NCBI GenBank assembly: GCA_002331465.1
Contig: DCYM01000128.1
Span: forward strand, 1-6,800
Source: Candidatus Neomicrothrix sp. UBA2110
GTDB taxonomy: Bacteria > Actinomycetota > Acidimicrobiia > Acidimicrobiales > Poriferisodalaceae
Direction of reading: 5' to 3'
DNA: 6,800 bases
Positions within the stretch are counted from its first letter, which is position 1. The number at the start of each line of letters is the position of its first letter. Made by a program: the position numbers and the translations under genes. The notes under the pieces were generated by a model. It worked only from the letters and a program-made list of their open reading frames with translations, searched no databases and had not been told where the DNA came from. This document shows, one piece after another, positions 6,202 to 6,800 of this stretch.

Positions 6202-6318
6202 ATCTGTAGGGATAGTAAAAGTTCAGACTCGCAATCTCACCCTATCGCTGCCCGCCACCCGATAACGAACATATTCGACATAAGTCACATGTCCAAAGAC
6301 CCGAGTAGGTTCCTAGCA
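6202..6318. promoter_or_regulatory. Divergent intergenic region between small protein and LLM oxidoreductase
   Basis: The region is rich in A/T compared with its flanks. On the minus strand TACTAT (6217-6212) is a plausible -10 element upstream of the small gene, without a clear -35. A short inverted repeat GACAT-7-ATGTC (6277-6293) lies about 25 bp upstream of the LLM start and could be an operator half-site pair, though five base pairs is close to chance. Before the LLM start there is GAGTAGG at 6303-6309, nine bases from ATG 6319. Confidence 0.4.
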
Positions 6319-6800
6319 ATGAACGGTAATTCTACAATTCCCCTCGGTGTGACCTACGGCAGTCTCGGAGTTCTTGGGCCATCGGCGGTAACAGAAGTTG
6401 CTCAATCGGCTGAGGCAGCTGGTTACCAATCTTTTTGGACAGTAGAAGCATCGGGCACTGACGCTTTCAGTCTCCTGGGGGCGGTGTCGCACGCTGCTCC
6501 CGGGCTTGACTTAGCGACCGGCATAGTGCCAATTCAGTTTCGCGGTCCCTCCTTAACTGCCATGACCGCCGCGACACTTCAAGCGCTCAACCCCATACGA
6601 AACGTATGGATTGGCTTGGGAGTATCGGCCCCAGGTGTTCTGCGCCAACATGGCATCCAGGCTCCTGACCGTCCGATAGCCATGATGCGCGAATACGTTG
6701 CCTTACTCCGCGAATGCCTGTCGGGAGAGTCTGTGACGTTTGAAGGTGATTTTTGGCAACTTCGGCGGTTTCGGTTGGCAATTCGACTCGAAGAACAGTC
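6319..6800 (+). CDS. LLM-class (luciferase-like, probably F420-dependent) oxidoreductase, C-terminus cut by window edge
   Basis: The frame is open to the right edge, giving the first 160 residues of a protein whose family is usually about 280-350 residues. The N-terminal TIM-barrel features of bacterial luciferase-like oxidoreductases are present: LGVTYG near residue 9, EAAGYQSFWTVE (32-43), a DAFSLL helix, the strand ATGIVP (67-72), and ALNPIRNVWIGLGVSAPGVL near 89-108, followed by HG (111-112), RPIAMMREYV and VTFEGDFWQL. This order matches actinobacterial F420-dependent enzymes of the Mer/Fgd-like group, which transfer hydride to or from varied small molecules; FMN use cannot be ruled out. 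Unusually, the loop that normally reads GGRF/GRF before the glycine-rich strand is PIRNVW here. ATG 6319 is preferred for its upstream GAGTAGG; an in-frame ATG at 6289 has no ribosome binding site. Substrate unknown. Confidence 0.88.
   Translation, partial: MNGNSTIPLGVTYGSLGVLGPSAVTEVAQSAEAAGYQSFWTVEASGTDAFSLLGAVSHAAPGLDLATGIVPIQFRGPSLTAMTAATLQALNPIRNVWIGLGVSAPGVLRQHGIQAPDRPIAMMREYVALLRECLSGESVTFEGDFWQLRRFRLAIRLEEQ

Noticed and set aside
6587..6781. 64-residue minus-strand open frame within the LLM gene
   Set aside because: It is antisense to clearly conserved LLM motifs and shows no motif of its own.
1..6800. A novel defence, mobile or RNA-based system
   Set aside because: I looked for integrases, transposases, toxin-antitoxin pairs, nucleases, direct-repeat arrays, tRNA-like folds and large inverted repeats on both strands and saw none; nearly every base is covered by recognisable metabolic or envelope genes.

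Overview
The window looks like ordinary chromosomal DNA of a free-living actinobacterium. A deep branch such as Acidimicrobiia is my best guess. Support for this is: a methionine aminopeptidase of the long type 1c form, with the N-terminal extension I know from mycobacteria; a luciferase-like (LLM) oxidoreductase of the F420-associated kind; a type III CoA-transferase next to a class-C-type serine hydrolase; frequent GTG and TTG starts; and moderate-to-high GC judged by eye. I see no RNA gene, insertion sequence, CRISPR array, integrase or phage gene.

Layout. From 1 to 978, on the minus strand, lies the N-terminal 326 codons of a MoxR-like AAA+ ATPase that runs off the left edge. A gap of about 120 bp separates it from a divergent CaiB/BaiF-type CoA-transferase (1101-2300, plus). 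That gene converges on a beta-lactamase-fold serine hydrolase/esterase (2342-3502, minus). A 71 bp gap then leads to a compact plus-strand run: methionine aminopeptidase (3574-4563), two consecutive LysM lipoproteins (4575-4898 and 4895-5290), and, after 73 bp, a PAP2-family membrane phosphatase (5364-5909). A 78-residue acidic protein of unknown function (5954-6190, minus) converges on the phosphatase. A 128 bp divergent gap separates it from an LLM-class oxidoreductase (6319 to the right edge, plus, truncated).

How the genes may work together. The clearest unit is map-LysM-LysM. The ribosome binding site of the first LysM gene overlaps the map stop codon, and the second LysM gene overlaps the first by 4 bp (GTGA), so the three are probably co-transcribed and translationally coupled. 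With the PAP2 phosphatase, which could recycle a polyprenyl or other lipid phosphate, this suggests a small cell-envelope group downstream of a housekeeping gene. The CoA-transferase, serine hydrolase and LLM oxidoreductase look like separate catabolic or secondary-metabolism genes. The MoxR ATPase probably works with a partner encoded beyond the left edge.

No stretch longer than 300 bp lacks a gene. I found no convincing novel system. The items most worth a second look are the tandem LysM lipoproteins, the unrecognised 78-residue protein, and the missing partner of the MoxR ATPase.
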